Source: CAVPTL01 sp963794415 | GTDB lineage: Bacteria; Actinomycetota; Thermoleophilia; Gaiellales; JAICJC01 | Length of the DNA stretch: 64,000 bases | NCBI GenBank assembly: GCA_963794415.1 | Contig: CAWCDI010000003.1 | Coordinates: 186,001-250,000 of the forward strand | Direction: 5' to 3' | Shown here: positions 44,638 to 53,346 of the stretch, one piece after another | Numbering within the stretch: position 1 is the first letter of the stretch | How the letters are laid out: each line of letters starts with the position of its first letter | Notes under the pieces: model-generated | Databases searched by the model: none | What the model was told of the DNA's origin: nothing | Seen by the model: only the letters and a program-made list of their open reading frames with translations | Position numbers and translations under genes: made by a program

Positions 44638-46263
44638 TCAGAGCAGGTAGCGGACGGAGAACGCGACCGATTCGGCCGGCTCGCAGGTGACCGGCTCGCC
44701 GTCGAGCGTCACCGAGCCCGCGACCGCATCCACCGCGATGGTGCCAAGGCGGGAGTTTCGCACCATGTCGGCCGCCGTCAGCTCGCGCGTCCCGCCTACC
44801 CGCGCGCGCCTGCGCGAGGTGGGTAGCTCGGCCTCCATCGCCGACCCGGCCAGAAACGCCAGCGAGAGCTGCCCGGGCGCAGCGCCCACGGCACCAACCT
44901 GGCGGCCGACCGAGGTCGGCTCGGTGAGCATCGTGGTTGCGTTGCCGCTGCCCGAGGCGCCCCACGTCGGGAACCCGGCCTTGACCACCAGCTCGGGCCG
45001 CACGGCGAAGAGGTGCGGCTGCCAGAGCGCCATGTCGGCCAGCCGGCCGATCTGGAGCGAGCCGACGTCGGCGGCGAGGCCATGGGTGATCGCGGGGTTG
45101 ACGGTGGCCTTGGCGAGGAAGCGCAGCACGCGCTCGTTGTCGGCCGGCCCGGACTCGCCGCCGCGCTGGGCCTTCATCATGTCGGCGCACTGGAACGCGC
45201 GCCGAAGCGTCTCGCCGATGCGCCCCATGCCCTGCGAGTCGGACGAGAGCATCGGGATCACGCCCAGGTCGTGCAGCACGCTCTCGGCAGCCATCGTGAA
45301 GGCCCTAACGCGATCGCGCAGGATCTCGGCGTCGCCCGCGCGGCGGCCCGGATCCAGCAGGTGCACGGCCGCCACCATGGCGAGGTTCTCGGCCTCGGCG
45401 TTCAGCCCGAACGGCACCGTGGGGTTGGTGGACGAGGTGAGGAAGCGCTCGCGGCCGGCGAGGGTGAGCAGGTCGGGCGCGTGGCCGCCGCCGACGCCCT
45501 CGATGTGGTAGAGGTGCACGGTGCGGCCGTCCAGCACGCGCGCCGTGTCGGCCGCCGAGAGGGCCTCGTTGAGGCCGTCGGTGTGGATGGCGAGCTGGAC
45601 GTCCTGGCGATCGGCGACGCCCACCGCGCAGAGCAGCTGCTCGGGGCCGGCGGCGACGTCCTCGTGGATCTTCAGGCCGCTGCCGCCGGCGCGCAGCGAC
45701 TGCTCGATGCCCTCGGGCCGCGACGACGAAGCCCGCACCAGGAACGAGAAGTTGATGGGCACGGTCTCCATCGCCGCCCACGCCGTGCGAAGGCCCTCGG
45801 CGGGGTTGGTGCCGAGGTTCCAGATGGGGCCCCAGTCCTGCGAGACCACCGTGGTGACCGACCCGGCAAGCGCGGTCTCGGCCACCTGCGGCGAGAGCCA
45901 GTGCACGTGTGAGTCCACCACGCCGGGGGTGACGATCATCCCGCGCGCATCGACGATCGCGGTCTGCGAATCGAGCACGACGTCGATGCCGTCCATCGTG
46001 TCGGGGTTGCCGGCGCGCCCGATAGAGACGACGCGGCCGTCGCGGACGCCCAGCGCCGAGCGGCGCACGCCCAGCACGGGGTCGAGGATGAGCCCGCCGA
46101 TCACGGCGATCTCCACGCCGCCGCGCTCTGCCCGCACGCCCAGGCCGTCGCGGTGCGTGCCGCCCCAGCCGGGCACGATCTCGTCGGGGCCGAGCACATC
46201 GTCGCGCTCGGGCTGCACCCAGAGGCCGGAGTCGCCCAGGCGCGTGAGGTCAGCTTCCGGCAT
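44638..46263 (-). CDS. Urease alpha-like amidohydrolase with altered flap
   Basis: 541 residues, clearly homologous to UreC. Metal ligands and carbamylated Lys are kept: VVDSHVHWLSPQ, GSGLKIHEDVAAG, LAIHTDGLNE, LYHIEGVGGGHAPDL and LSSDSQGMGRIGE. In the mobile flap the urease sequence V-C-H-H-L-D is here A-V-H-L-L-D: the flap Cys is replaced by Val, while the catalytic His remains. It also retains TVNPAITHGLAADVGSLQIG. No UreE, F, G or H accessory gene is in the window. It may be a diverged urease or hydrolyse another ureido/guanidino compound. It overlaps the gamma-beta gene by 14 bases. Confidence 0.85.
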   Translation of the reverse strand: MPEADLTRLGDSGLWVQPERDDVLGPDEIVPGWGGTHRDGLGVRAERGGVEIAVIGGLILDPVLGVRRSALGVRDGRVVSIGRAGNPDTMDGIDVVLDSQTAIVDARGMIVTPGVVDSHVHWLSPQVAETALAGSVTTVVSQDWGPIWNLGTNPAEGLRTAWAAMETVPINFSFLVRASSSRPEGIEQSLRAGGSGLKIHEDVAAGPEQLLCAVGVADRQDVQLAIHTDGLNEALSAADTARVLDGRTVHLYHIEGVGGGHAPDLLTLAGRERFLTSSTNPTVPFGLNAEAENLAMVAAVHLLDPGRRAGDAEILRDRVRAFTMAAESVLHDLGVIPMLSSDSQGMGRIGETLRRAFQCADMMKAQRGGESGPADNERVLRFLAKATVNPAITHGLAADVGSLQIGRLADMALWQPHLFAVRPELVVKAGFPTWGASGSGNATTMLTEPTSVGRQVGAVGAAPGQLSLAFLAGSAMEAELPTSRRRARVGGTRELTAADMVRNSRLGTIAVDAVAGSVTLDGEPVTCEPAESVAFSVRYLL

Positions 46264-46919
46264 CGGCGTACCCCCGCTCGTGAGCCAGCGCGAGGGCCGC
46301 ATCGAGCGCGCCGGGCGCGTCCAGCGGGCCGTCCACCAGGCCGCCGTGCCCGCGGATCACGCGCGCGCCGCCGAACGGCACCAGCCCGACGCGGCGGCTC
46401 GTTCCCGGGCCGATCACGACCTTCACCCCCGGCGCGATCGCGAGGCGCATCCCCCACGCCCGCCGGCGGTCGAACTCGAGCGCGCGGTTGGTCTCGAAGA
46501 AGTGGAAGTGCGAGGTGACGCCGATCGGGCACGGCGCCGGTGTTCACGACGTCGAGCTCGAGCGCCGGCTCGATCCACTCGGTCTGGGGCTGTGCGGCGG
46601 GATCGGGTGGTGCCGAGGCGCGCACCGGGTCGAAGAGGACGATCAGCCGCGGCCCGTCGGCGAACAGCGGCTCGAGCTCGATGCGGTCGACCAGCTCGGC
46701 GACGCCGTCGAGCACGTCGGCGCCGCTCAGAACTCCGTATGCCCGGCGCTCGACCTCGGCGTAGGAGAGGCCGTCGCGCGCCAGCTCCATCACCTCGTCG
46801 GAGATCAGCGCGGCGGCCTCGGCCTGGCTCAGCCGCAGGCCCCGCGCCTTTCTGCGCCGTGCAAGCTCCCCCGCCAGAAACAGCGTCAGCCGATCGTGTT
46901 CTTGGGGGAGCAGTCGCAT
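46250..46919 (-). CDS. Fused urease gamma-beta subunit (one +1 frameshift)
   Basis: About 222 residues in a single protein, as in some actinobacterial ureases. The gamma part reads MRLLPQEHDRLTLFLAGELA, followed by AALISDEVMELARDGLSYAE. The beta part has ELDVVNTGAVP and, after the frame break, GVTSHFHFFETNRALEFDRR, IAPGVKVVIGPGTSRRVGLV and PFGGARVIRGHGG. The break near 46526-46529 is one extra base (VPDRRH should read VPIGVTSH). These subunits scaffold the alpha subunit. The start overlaps the stop of agmatine deiminase by one base, so all three form one operon. Confidence 0.85.
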
Positions 46920-47983
46920 CAGTGAAGGGCGACCCCGGCGGGGATCTGCTGCGTTATACACCCGATGCCGCCGCCCAGGCAGGCCTGGATGTCGGTCGGG
47001 GCGCCGACCACCTCGCGATCGGGGAAGAGCTCGCGCAGGATGCCGTGGCCGATCTCGTCCTCGGGCACGTCCAGCACCGGGGCGATGATGCCGCCGTTCA
47101 CGGGGTAGAAGTTGGTGTACGGGGCGGCGTAGCGCTTGCCGTCGATCTCGCGCGAGAACGAGAGCACGGGCATCTCGACGATCTCGAGCTTGCGACCGTG
47201 GGCGTCGGTCTCGCGGTCGAGCACGGCGCGGTTGGCCTCGACCAGCTCCCAGTTGGGGCTGTTGCGGTCGGGGGCGAGCTGGAACAGGATCTGGCCCGGC
47301 TTGATGAACTGGACGATGTTGTCGGAGTGGCCGTCGGTGCCCTCGGGGCCCATGTCCTCGGCCAGGCCGTAGGGCAGCCAGATCACCTTCTGGACGCCGA
47401 GGTAGTCGAGGAGCGCCTGCTCGATCTGCTCCTTCGTCATGCCGGTGTTGCGGTTGGGGTTCAGGAGCACCGACTCGGTGGTGATGATGGTGCCCTCGCC
47501 GTCGGAGGTGATGCCGCCGCCCTCGGCGATGATCGGCGCGACGTAGCGGCGCATGCCGCCGAGGTGCTCGGCGATGGGCTCGGCGACGGCTGCGTCCTTC
47601 TCCCACGGCGCGAACTTGCCGCCCCAGGCGTTGAAGCCGAACTGCGTCATCGCGACGTTGCCGTCGGCGTCGGTGAGGAAGATGGGGCCGTTGTCGCGGA
47701 TCCAGGCGTCGTCGATGGGGATCTCGGCGACGTCCACGTCGCCGCAGGCCTCGATGACCTCGTCGCGGAGGCCGGGGTTGGCGATGACGGTCACCGGCTC
47801 GAAGCGGGCGATCAGCTTGATGACGCGGGCCCACTCGCGCTTGGACTCCTCGAAGTGGCCCATCGACTCGCGGGCGGGCCACGAGACCAGCGTGCGGTCG
47901 TGCTCGACCCAGCGGATGGGCATGGTGAGCCCGTCTGCGAGCGGCGTGGTGTGGGTCGTCTGCGGTGTGGCTTCGGTGCTCAT
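46919..47983 (-). CDS. aguA: Agmatine deiminase
   Basis: 354 residues of the PPAD (peptidyl-arginine deiminase-like) fold. Catalytic features: DDAWIRDNGPIFL, APIIAEGGGITSDGEGTIIT, GTDGHSDNIVQFI (catalytic His) and the nucleophilic Cys in CLGGGIGCITQQIPAG. It converts agmatine to N-carbamoylputrescine and ammonia. It leads an operon with urease-like genes and is divergent from a TetR regulator across a palindromic operator. The N-carbamoylputrescine amidase that usually follows is not in the window. Confidence 0.9.
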   Translation of the reverse strand: MSTEATPQTTHTTPLADGLTMPIRWVEHDRTLVSWPARESMGHFEESKREWARVIKLIARFEPVTVIANPGLRDEVIEACGDVDVAEIPIDDAWIRDNGPIFLTDADGNVAMTQFGFNAWGGKFAPWEKDAAVAEPIAEHLGGMRRYVAPIIAEGGGITSDGEGTIITTESVLLNPNRNTGMTKEQIEQALLDYLGVQKVIWLPYGLAEDMGPEGTDGHSDNIVQFIKPGQILFQLAPDRNSPNWELVEANRAVLDRETDAHGRKLEIVEMPVLSFSREIDGKRYAAPYTNFYPVNGGIIAPVLDVPEDEIGHGILRELFPDREVVGAPTDIQACLGGGIGCITQQIPAGVALH

Positions 47984-48006
47984 CGCTTCCCCTTCGTTTT
48001 GAACGT

Positions 48007-48026
48007 CGTTCTAAGAAGTTAGAACG
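48007..48026. promoter_or_regulatory. TetR operator candidate
   Basis: Perfect 20-base dyad with arms CGTTCTAA and TTAGAACG around GAAG, in the divergent gap between agmatine deiminase and tetR. A TATACT box (48028-48033) follows and would place transcription start next to the tetR ATG. The operator therefore overlaps the regulator's promoter and can also block the other direction. An extra GAACG half-site occurs at 48001. Confidence 0.7.
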
Positions 48027-48041
48027 TTATACTAAATCGCG

Positions 48042-48575
48042 ATGGCCACGTCAAGGGCAGAGGATCAGCGGCGCCGGGTGCTGGAGGCGGCGATCGAGGC
48101 AATCGCCGATGTCGGCGTCGATGGGCTGCGCATGACCGACATCGCCGAGCGGGCCGGGATGACGCCCGGCCACATCCTCTACTACTTCGGGCGCAAGGAT
48201 CGCATCCTGCTCGAGACGCTCAGCTGGAGCGAGCACGAGCTGGCCGAGCGCCGGCGGGCGTCGCTCGGGCGCATGCGCGACCCGCAGCGAAAGCTCCACC
48301 GGTTCATCGACCTGTACCTGCCGAGCGGGCCGAAGGACACGCGCTGGAACCTCTGGACGCAGCTTCTGATGCACCCGCGGGTGGACGCCGAGACCGCCGA
48401 GCTGCTGGCCCAGCTGAACGCGCTCTGGCAGGACGATCTGACCCAGATCCTGGCGGGCGATGCGGATGGGGCGATGCGGCTGCGCTACCTGATGGACGGC
48501 CTGGCGTGGGACATGCTGGGCTCGGCAGCGCTGCCGCGGGCACGGGCGGTGGCGATTGCGCGCGGCGGCGTGTGA
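48042..48575 (+). CDS. TetR-family regulator, likely controls agmatine/urease operon
   Basis: 177 residues. The HTH is GVDGLRMTDIAERAGMTPGH followed by ILYYFGRKDRILLETL. The C-terminal region has LIDGLAWDMLG-like YLMDGLAWDML typical of the TetR_C_6 group. It faces aguA across a symmetric operator, so it most likely senses agmatine, a polyamine or a product of the operon. No clear ribosome site precedes the ATG, consistent with leaderless translation. Confidence 0.88.
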   Translation: MATSRAEDQRRRVLEAAIEAIADVGVDGLRMTDIAERAGMTPGHILYYFGRKDRILLETLSWSEHELAERRRASLGRMRDPQRKLHRFIDLYLPSGPKDTRWNLWTQLLMHPRVDAETAELLAQLNALWQDDLTQILAGDADGAMRLRYLMDGLAWDMLGSAALPRARAVAIARGGV

Positions 48576-48606
48576 ACTTTCGCGCTGTGCGGGCGGTCAC
48601 AGGGGC

Positions 48607-49047
48607 ATGAGGCGTCTGCGGATCCCGGTGGTGCTTGCGATGGTCGTGCTGGCTGCGGCGGCGTGCGGATCGACGACGAAGCACACGGTCAACTCAGGGC
48701 CGCCGGATGCGTTCATCGATGTTGGCGCGAAGCCTCAGCGGATGGTGCAGGGGTCGAGCTGCTGGTCGGTCGAGACCGGGAACGGCAACGAGGTGGGCCG
48801 CTGTGTGGACAGTGCCGGCCCGCAGCAGATGCACCTGAAGCCGATCGCGGTGACGGCCGGCGCGGCCGGGCACATCCACCTGGGGTTCGTGCCGACGCAC
48901 GCGATCCTCACGGTGGGCGGAAAGCGGGTGCCGGTGAAGCTCTCGCAGACGATCAGCTTCCCGGCGACGCGGGCGGGCATCGTCTCGCTGGAGGTGCGCC
49001 ACCCGCAGGGCGACGCGATGTACTTCGCCCGGCTCTCGCTGGACTGA
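48607..49047 (+). CDS. Small lipoprotein, unknown function
   Basis: 146 residues. Lipobox LAAAAC gives an acylated Cys at residue 20 after a short basic start. The mature part is beta-rich with two further cysteines (SSCWSVETG and GRCVDSAG) that may pair. The segment LEVRHPQGDAMYFARLSLD closes the protein. No family recognised. An AGGGGC ribosome site lies just before the ATG. Its stop is directly followed by a short dispersed palindrome shared with the convergent TetR gene. Confidence 0.7.
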   Translation: MRRLRIPVVLAMVVLAAAACGSTTKHTVNSGPPDAFIDVGAKPQRMVQGSSCWSVETGNGNEVGRCVDSAGPQQMHLKPIAVTAGAAGHIHLGFVPTHAILTVGGKRVPVKLSQTISFPATRAGIVSLEVRHPQGDAMYFARLSLD

Positions 49048-49070
49048 GTGAGGTGCCTGGCACCGTTCAC
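49048..49070. repeat. Dispersed palindrome, short copy 6
   Basis: A 23-base version, GTGA then the core GGTGCCTGGCACC and GTTCAC, lacking the inner A/T part of the arms. It sits between convergent genes: one base after the lipoprotein TGA, and its right arm supplies the TGA of the TetR gene. Confidence 0.8.
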
Positions 49071-49717
49071 GCACGCGCGTGGCGGAGGGCCCGGCGGCGC
49101 TGGGATGCGTCCAGGCCGAGCTCCACGCACAGCGAGTCGATCAGGAGCTTCAGCATCCGCCCCTGCTCCAGGCCGCCCAGAAGCGTGCGGATCGCCAGGC
49201 CGTCCATCAGCGAGATGAGCCGGTCGGCCACGTCCTCCACCTTGCCGCTGATCGTGAACTCACCGCTCTTCACCCCGTCGCGAATCGCCTCGCGAAAGAG
49301 CACGCCGAAGTCGTTGTAGATGTCGGTCACCTCGGCCCGGATCTCGTCGTCGCGGTTGGCCTTCGACCAGAACTCGAGCCAGAACGACCAGCCCGGCACG
49401 AACGCCGTCGCCGCCGACTCGCCGCCCTCCGGCGAGGAGAGCCGCACGTACTCGGTGAGCCGAAGCAGCGGATCGCTCCCGGGCGGCATCGCCACGCTCC
49501 AGATGTCGGAGATGCGCTCCTGCTCGCGCCGGAACGTCTCCACCAGCAGCCGCTCGCGCGTGCGGAAGTAGTGCTGCACCAGCCCCAGGCTGACGCCGGC
49601 CTCCTCGGCCACGTCGGCCAGCCGCGCGCGATCGACGCCGCGGCGGCTGATCACCACCACGGCCGCGTCGAGGATCAGCGCGCGCCGATCGACTGCCTGA
49701 TCTTCGCTCAGCGCCAT
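49067..49717 (-). CDS. TetR-family regulator (PuuR/BetI-like architecture)
   Basis: 216 residues. The N-terminal HTH is GVDRARLADVAEEAGVSLGL followed by VQHYFRTRERLLVETF. The C-terminal domain has RLSSPEGGESA and LISLMDGLAIRTLLGGLEQG, as in BetI-like TetR regulators. It starts ten bases downstream of the citrate-lyase-like gene on the same strand, as the last gene of that operon, and probably represses it in the absence of its ligand. Confidence 0.85.
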   Translation of the reverse strand: MALSEDQAVDRRALILDAAVVVISRRGVDRARLADVAEEAGVSLGLVQHYFRTRERLLVETFRREQERISDIWSVAMPPGSDPLLRLTEYVRLSSPEGGESAATAFVPGWSFWLEFWSKANRDDEIRAEVTDIYNDFGVLFREAIRDGVKSGEFTISGKVEDVADRLISLMDGLAIRTLLGGLEQGRMLKLLIDSLCVELGLDASQRRRALRHARA

Positions 49718-49727
49718 GCGCGGCAGG

Positions 49728-50624
49728 TTAACCGATCGACTCGTGCACGCTGATCACGCCCTCGGCCAGCCGCACGTCCACCGCGTCCACCATCACGCCG
49801 TCGAGCGCGATCGCCCCGCGCCCCTCCTCCGCGGCCACCGCGCAGGCCTCGATCACCCGCCGCGCGTGGGCCACCTCGGCCGGCGTGGGCGCGAACACCT
49901 CGTTGGCCGGCTCGATCTGGGCCGGGTGGATCGCCCACTTGCCCGAGTACCCGATGGTCGATACCAGGCGGCACTCCGCCGCGTAGCCCTCGGTGTTGGA
50001 GAGCGCGCCCCAGTACGGCCCGTCGATCGCCTCGAGTCCCGCCGACTTCGCCGCCACCACGATGCGCGTGCGGTGGTAGATCCACGGGTCGCCGGGATAG
50101 TCCTCGAGCCAGCCGGTGCGCACGCCCTGCGACGCCGCCATGTCGCCCGAGCCGAAGATGAGCGCCTCGAGCCGCGGCGAGCTGTGGGCGATCTCATCGA
50201 CCGCCATCAGCGCCTCGACCTCCTCGATGAGGAGCTCCAGGCCGATCGGCGTCGCGCGCCCGAGGTTTCGCTCGAGCTCGGTGAGCTGCTGATCCACCCA
50301 CCGCACGTCGGCGGCAGACATCACCTTGGGCACGATGATCACGTCGAGCGCATCGCCCGCCCCCGTCACCACCTCTGCCAGGTCGTCGGCCGCCCAGTCC
50401 GATCCCGGCGCGTTGATGCGCACCGCGCGCGTCTTCTGCCCCCAGTCGAGCCCGGTGAGCGCCGAGACGATGGTGCCGCGCGCCGTCGGCTTGATGGGTG
50501 CCGCGACCGAGTCCTCCAGGTCGAGGAACACCAGATCGGCGGCGCTCGCGGCCGCCTTGGTGATCATCTTCTCGCTCCAGCCCGGGGTCGAGAGCTCGGA
50601 TCGGCGCAGGCGCTTGGTGGTCAT
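49728..50624 (-). CDS. HpcH/CitE-family CoA-ester lyase
   Basis: 298 residues, TIM barrel of the citrate-lyase beta / malyl-CoA lyase group. Visible: RRSELSTPGWSEKMITKAAA, LVFLDLEDSVAAPIKPTARG (metal/substrate), VRINAPGSDW, the Mg-binding LELLIEEVEALM and LIFGSGDMAASQG, and KWAIHPAQIEPANE. It should cleave a 3-hydroxyacyl-CoA such as malyl- or citramalyl-CoA to acetyl-CoA plus glyoxylate or pyruvate. The ATG overlaps the stop of the CoA-transferase gene by four bases. Confidence 0.88.
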   Translation of the reverse strand: MTTKRLRRSELSTPGWSEKMITKAAASAADLVFLDLEDSVAAPIKPTARGTIVSALTGLDWGQKTRAVRINAPGSDWAADDLAEVVTGAGDALDVIIVPKVMSAADVRWVDQQLTELERNLGRATPIGLELLIEEVEALMAVDEIAHSSPRLEALIFGSGDMAASQGVRTGWLEDYPGDPWIYHRTRIVVAAKSAGLEAIDGPYWGALSNTEGYAAECRLVSTIGYSGKWAIHPAQIEPANEVFAPTPAEVAHARRVIEACAVAAEEGRGAIALDGVMVDAVDVRLAEGVISVHESIG

Positions 50625-51758
50625 GGTGTCCCTTCGGGCAGGAGTTCGGCGGAGTGCTCGCCCAGGAGCGGCGCGCGGTGGCGCACGCCTCCGGGCGTTC
50701 GGGTGAGCTTGATCGGGAGGCCGGCGACGGTCACCGGCGTGGCGCTTCCGGGCTGCTCGACTGCGACCAGCATGTCGCGCGCGCCGGCGTGCGGGTCGGC
50801 GTAGATCTCCTCGACCGACTGCACCGCGCCCACCGGGATCGCCATGCCGAGCCTCTCGGTGATGTCGGCCGCGGTGTGCTCGGAGAGCCACTGCTCCACC
50901 GCCGCCCGCGACTCGCCCGGGCTGGTGCCGATCAGGTCGGGGCGGCCCATCGCCTCGCAGAGGAACACCCACTGGTGGTTGTCGGAGGCGCAGATCGCGA
51001 TGTGGCCGTCGGCGCACGCGAAGATGTCGAACGGGAAGAAGATGGGGTGCGAGTTGCCCTGCGGCCCGGGCACGTCGCCGGAGTAGGAGTGCTGGTAGAC
51101 GATGCGCTCGCAGAGCGACAGCACGCCGTCGTACATCGCGACGTCCAGGAACTGCCCGGCGCCGGAGGCGTCTGCCTCACGGCACGCGGCGAGGATCCCC
51201 ACGGCGCAGAGCGCGGCGGGAAAGAGGTCGCCCACGCCCGGCCCTGCCTTGAGCGGCGCGCCCGGCCCCTCGCCGGTGATGCCCATGAGCCCCGCCATCG
51301 CCTGGATCGTGACGTCCACCGCGGGCCGGTGCGTGAGCGGCGTCTCGCCCGTGCGCGGGTCGCCGAAGCCGCGGATGGCGGCGTACACCAGCTTCGGGTT
51401 GCGCTCGGCGAGCACCTCGTAGCCCACCCCCAGCCGCTCCATCACGCCCGGCACGGAAGTTCTCCACCAGCACGTCGGCGCCCTCCACCAGGCCCAGCAG
51501 CTGCGCGCGCCCGGCGGGGCTCTTGAGGTCGATCACCACCGAGCGCTTGTTGCGGTTGATGCTCTGGAAGTAGCCGCCGTAGGCGTGCAGCTCGTCGTCG
51601 GCGCGAAACGGGCCCACCGCGCGCATCGGGTCGCCGCCGGGCGGCTCGACCTTGATCACGTCGGCGCCGAGGTCGGCCAGGAGCATGGTGGCGTACGGCC
51701 CCGCGAGCATCCACGTGAGGTCGATCACCCGCAGGCCGTCGAGCGGCCCGTCAGCCAC
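50621..51758 (-). CDS. CaiB/BaiF family III CoA-transferase (one +1 frameshift)
   Basis: About 379 residues. N-terminal GLRVIDLTWMLAGPYATMLL, then LADLGADVIKVEPPGGDPMR, is the typical family III opening; the aspartyl-CoA thioester residue is in the later VYAAIRGFGDPRTG and RPAVDVTIQAMAGLMGITGE region. Near 51447-51449 an extra base breaks VENFRAGVMERLGVGYEVL. Downstream segments VAMYDGVLSLCERIVYQHSY and ICASDNHQWVFLCEAMGRPD confirm the family. It transfers CoA between carboxylic acids. The GTG start overlaps the hydratase stop. Confidence 0.87.
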
Positions 51759-52191
51759 CGGCGCTCGCGATCCGCGCCCGGCGCGTGAGGGTCACCACGA
51801 TCTGGCCGCGCTGGTTGAAGCCCCAGTGCTCGAACGTGACCACGCCGTCTGCCTTCGAAGCGACGCGGGTGGACGCGTGCAGCGTGTCGCCGTGCACCAC
51901 CGGAGCCGGGAAGCGCACGGCGTCGATGCCGAGCTCCTCGATGGCGTTCTCGCCCGTGTCCTGCATCGCGAGGCCGACGACGATCGCGAGCGTGAGCCCG
52001 CCGAACACCACCGCCTCGCCGATCTCGGTGTCGCGCATGACGTGGTCGTTGAAGTGCCCGTCGGAGGTGTTCATCACCATCAGCGCGAGGCCCGCGCCGT
52101 CGAACGGGTACACCGTCTTGCCGCGGCTGTGGCGAAACTGGTCGCCCACCTCGTAGTCCTCGTAGAACGTGCCCGGCCCGGTGAGGTTCAT
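51751..52191 (-). CDS. MaoC-like enoyl-CoA hydratase
   Basis: 146 residues of the hot-dog fold. The family entry reads FYEDYEVGDQFRHSRGKTVY, followed by LMVMNTSDGHFNDHVMRDT (catalytic region with Asp and His in altered spacing) and RFPAPVVHGDTLHASTRV. It should hydrate an unsaturated acyl-CoA. With the CoA-transferase and citrate-lyase-like gene this resembles itaconyl-/mesaconyl-CoA hydratases. It overlaps its neighbours by four and eight bases. Confidence 0.85.
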   Translation of the reverse strand: MNLTGPGTFYEDYEVGDQFRHSRGKTVYPFDGAGLALMVMNTSDGHFNDHVMRDTEIGEAVVFGGLTLAIVVGLAMQDTGENAIEELGIDAVRFPAPVVHGDTLHASTRVASKADGVVTFEHWGFNQRGQIVVTLTRRARIASAGG

Positions 52192-53346
52192 GCGCCGCCT
52201 CCGCCCAGCAGGCGACGGGCGATGATGTGCTTCTGGATCTCCGAGGTGCCCTCGATGATGCGCGTGAGCCGCGCGTCGCGCCAGTAGCGCTCGACCGCGT
52301 GCTCGGTGGTGTAGCCGTTTCCGCCCAGGATCTGGAGCGCCTCGCTGGTGACCCACTCGGCCATCTCGGCGGCGTGCAGCTTGGCCATCGACGCCTCGGT
52401 GATGGCCGGAAGGCCGGCGTCGAGGCGCTCGGCGGCGGAGTACATGAGGCTGCGCGAGGCCTCGATCCGGGTGGCCATCTCGGCGAGGCGAAACCGCAGT
52501 CGCCTGGAACTGGTCGAGCGACTTTCCGAACTGGCGCCGCTCGCGGGCATACGCGGCGGCGTCCTCCAGCGCGCCGCGCGCACAGCCGATGGAGCGCGCC
52601 GCCGTCTGCACCCGGGCCTTGTTGAGCTCCTCCATGCCGCTTGCAAACGCCGCGCCCTCCTCGCCCACCAGCGCGTCGCCCGGCAGCCGCAGGCCGGCGA
52701 AGTCGAGCTGGTAGCTGGTGATGCCGAAGTAGCCGATCTTCGGGATCGGGCGTGCCGGTGAGCCCGGCGGGAAAGCTGCCGCGATCCTTCTCGATCAGAA
52801 ACGCCGAGATGCCGCGGCTTCGGCCGCGCTCGGGCGGCCGGCGAGGTGCGCGCGTAGAGCAGGATGGCGTCGGCGTTCCGCGCGTAGCCGCACCAGCGCT
52901 TGCGGCCGGTGATGACCCACCCATCGCCGTCGCGCTCGGCGGCGCAGCTGACGTTTGCCGCGTCGCTTCCGGCCTCGGGCTCGGTCAGCGCGAAGGCCGC
53001 GACGAACTCGCCGGTGGCCATCCGCGTGACCAGCTCGCGCTCGCGCGGGTGCCCGGCGATCGCGGTGGTCGAGCCGTTGGTGTAGGCGATCACGCTGCCG
53101 ACGCTCATCCACGCGCGGGCGAGCTCCTCCGACACCAGGCAGTAGTCGGTCACGCCCAGGCCCATGCCGCCGAGCTCGCGCGGGATGGTGAGGCCGAAGT
53201 AGCCCAGCTCGGCGAGGCGGTCGAGGAGCGCCGCCGGGGATCTCGGCCTGCTTCGGGTCGAGCTCGTTTGCCACCGGCAGCACCTCGGCGAGGGCGAACT
53301 CGCGGGCCTGATCGCGAAGCGCGCGCTGGGCGTCAGTGAGGAGCAT
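52188..53346 (-). CDS. Acyl-CoA dehydrogenase (four +1 frameshifts)
   Basis: Read as one protein, about 385 residues. Segments in order: MLLTDAQRALRDQAREFALA, LAELGYFGLTIPRELGGMGL, FALTEPEAGSDAANVSCAAE, VITGRKRWCGYARNADAILL, GISAFLIEKDRGSFPAGLTG, MGEEGAAFASGMEELNKARV, AARSIGCARGALEDAAAYAR, and the C-terminal LQILGGNGYTTEHAVERYWR with RIIEGTSEIQKHIIARRLLG (FAD/catalytic region). Breaks near 53236, 52814, 52748 and 52495 are each one extra base beside G/C runs. The concentration of four in one gene could mean decay, but identical error type elsewhere argues for a sequence problem. It overlaps the hydratase genes on both sides. Confidence 0.85.

Noticed and set aside
44638..46263. Calling the UreC-like gene a standard urease
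   Set aside because: The flap cysteine is replaced and accessory genes are absent from the window, so only a urease-like label is supported.
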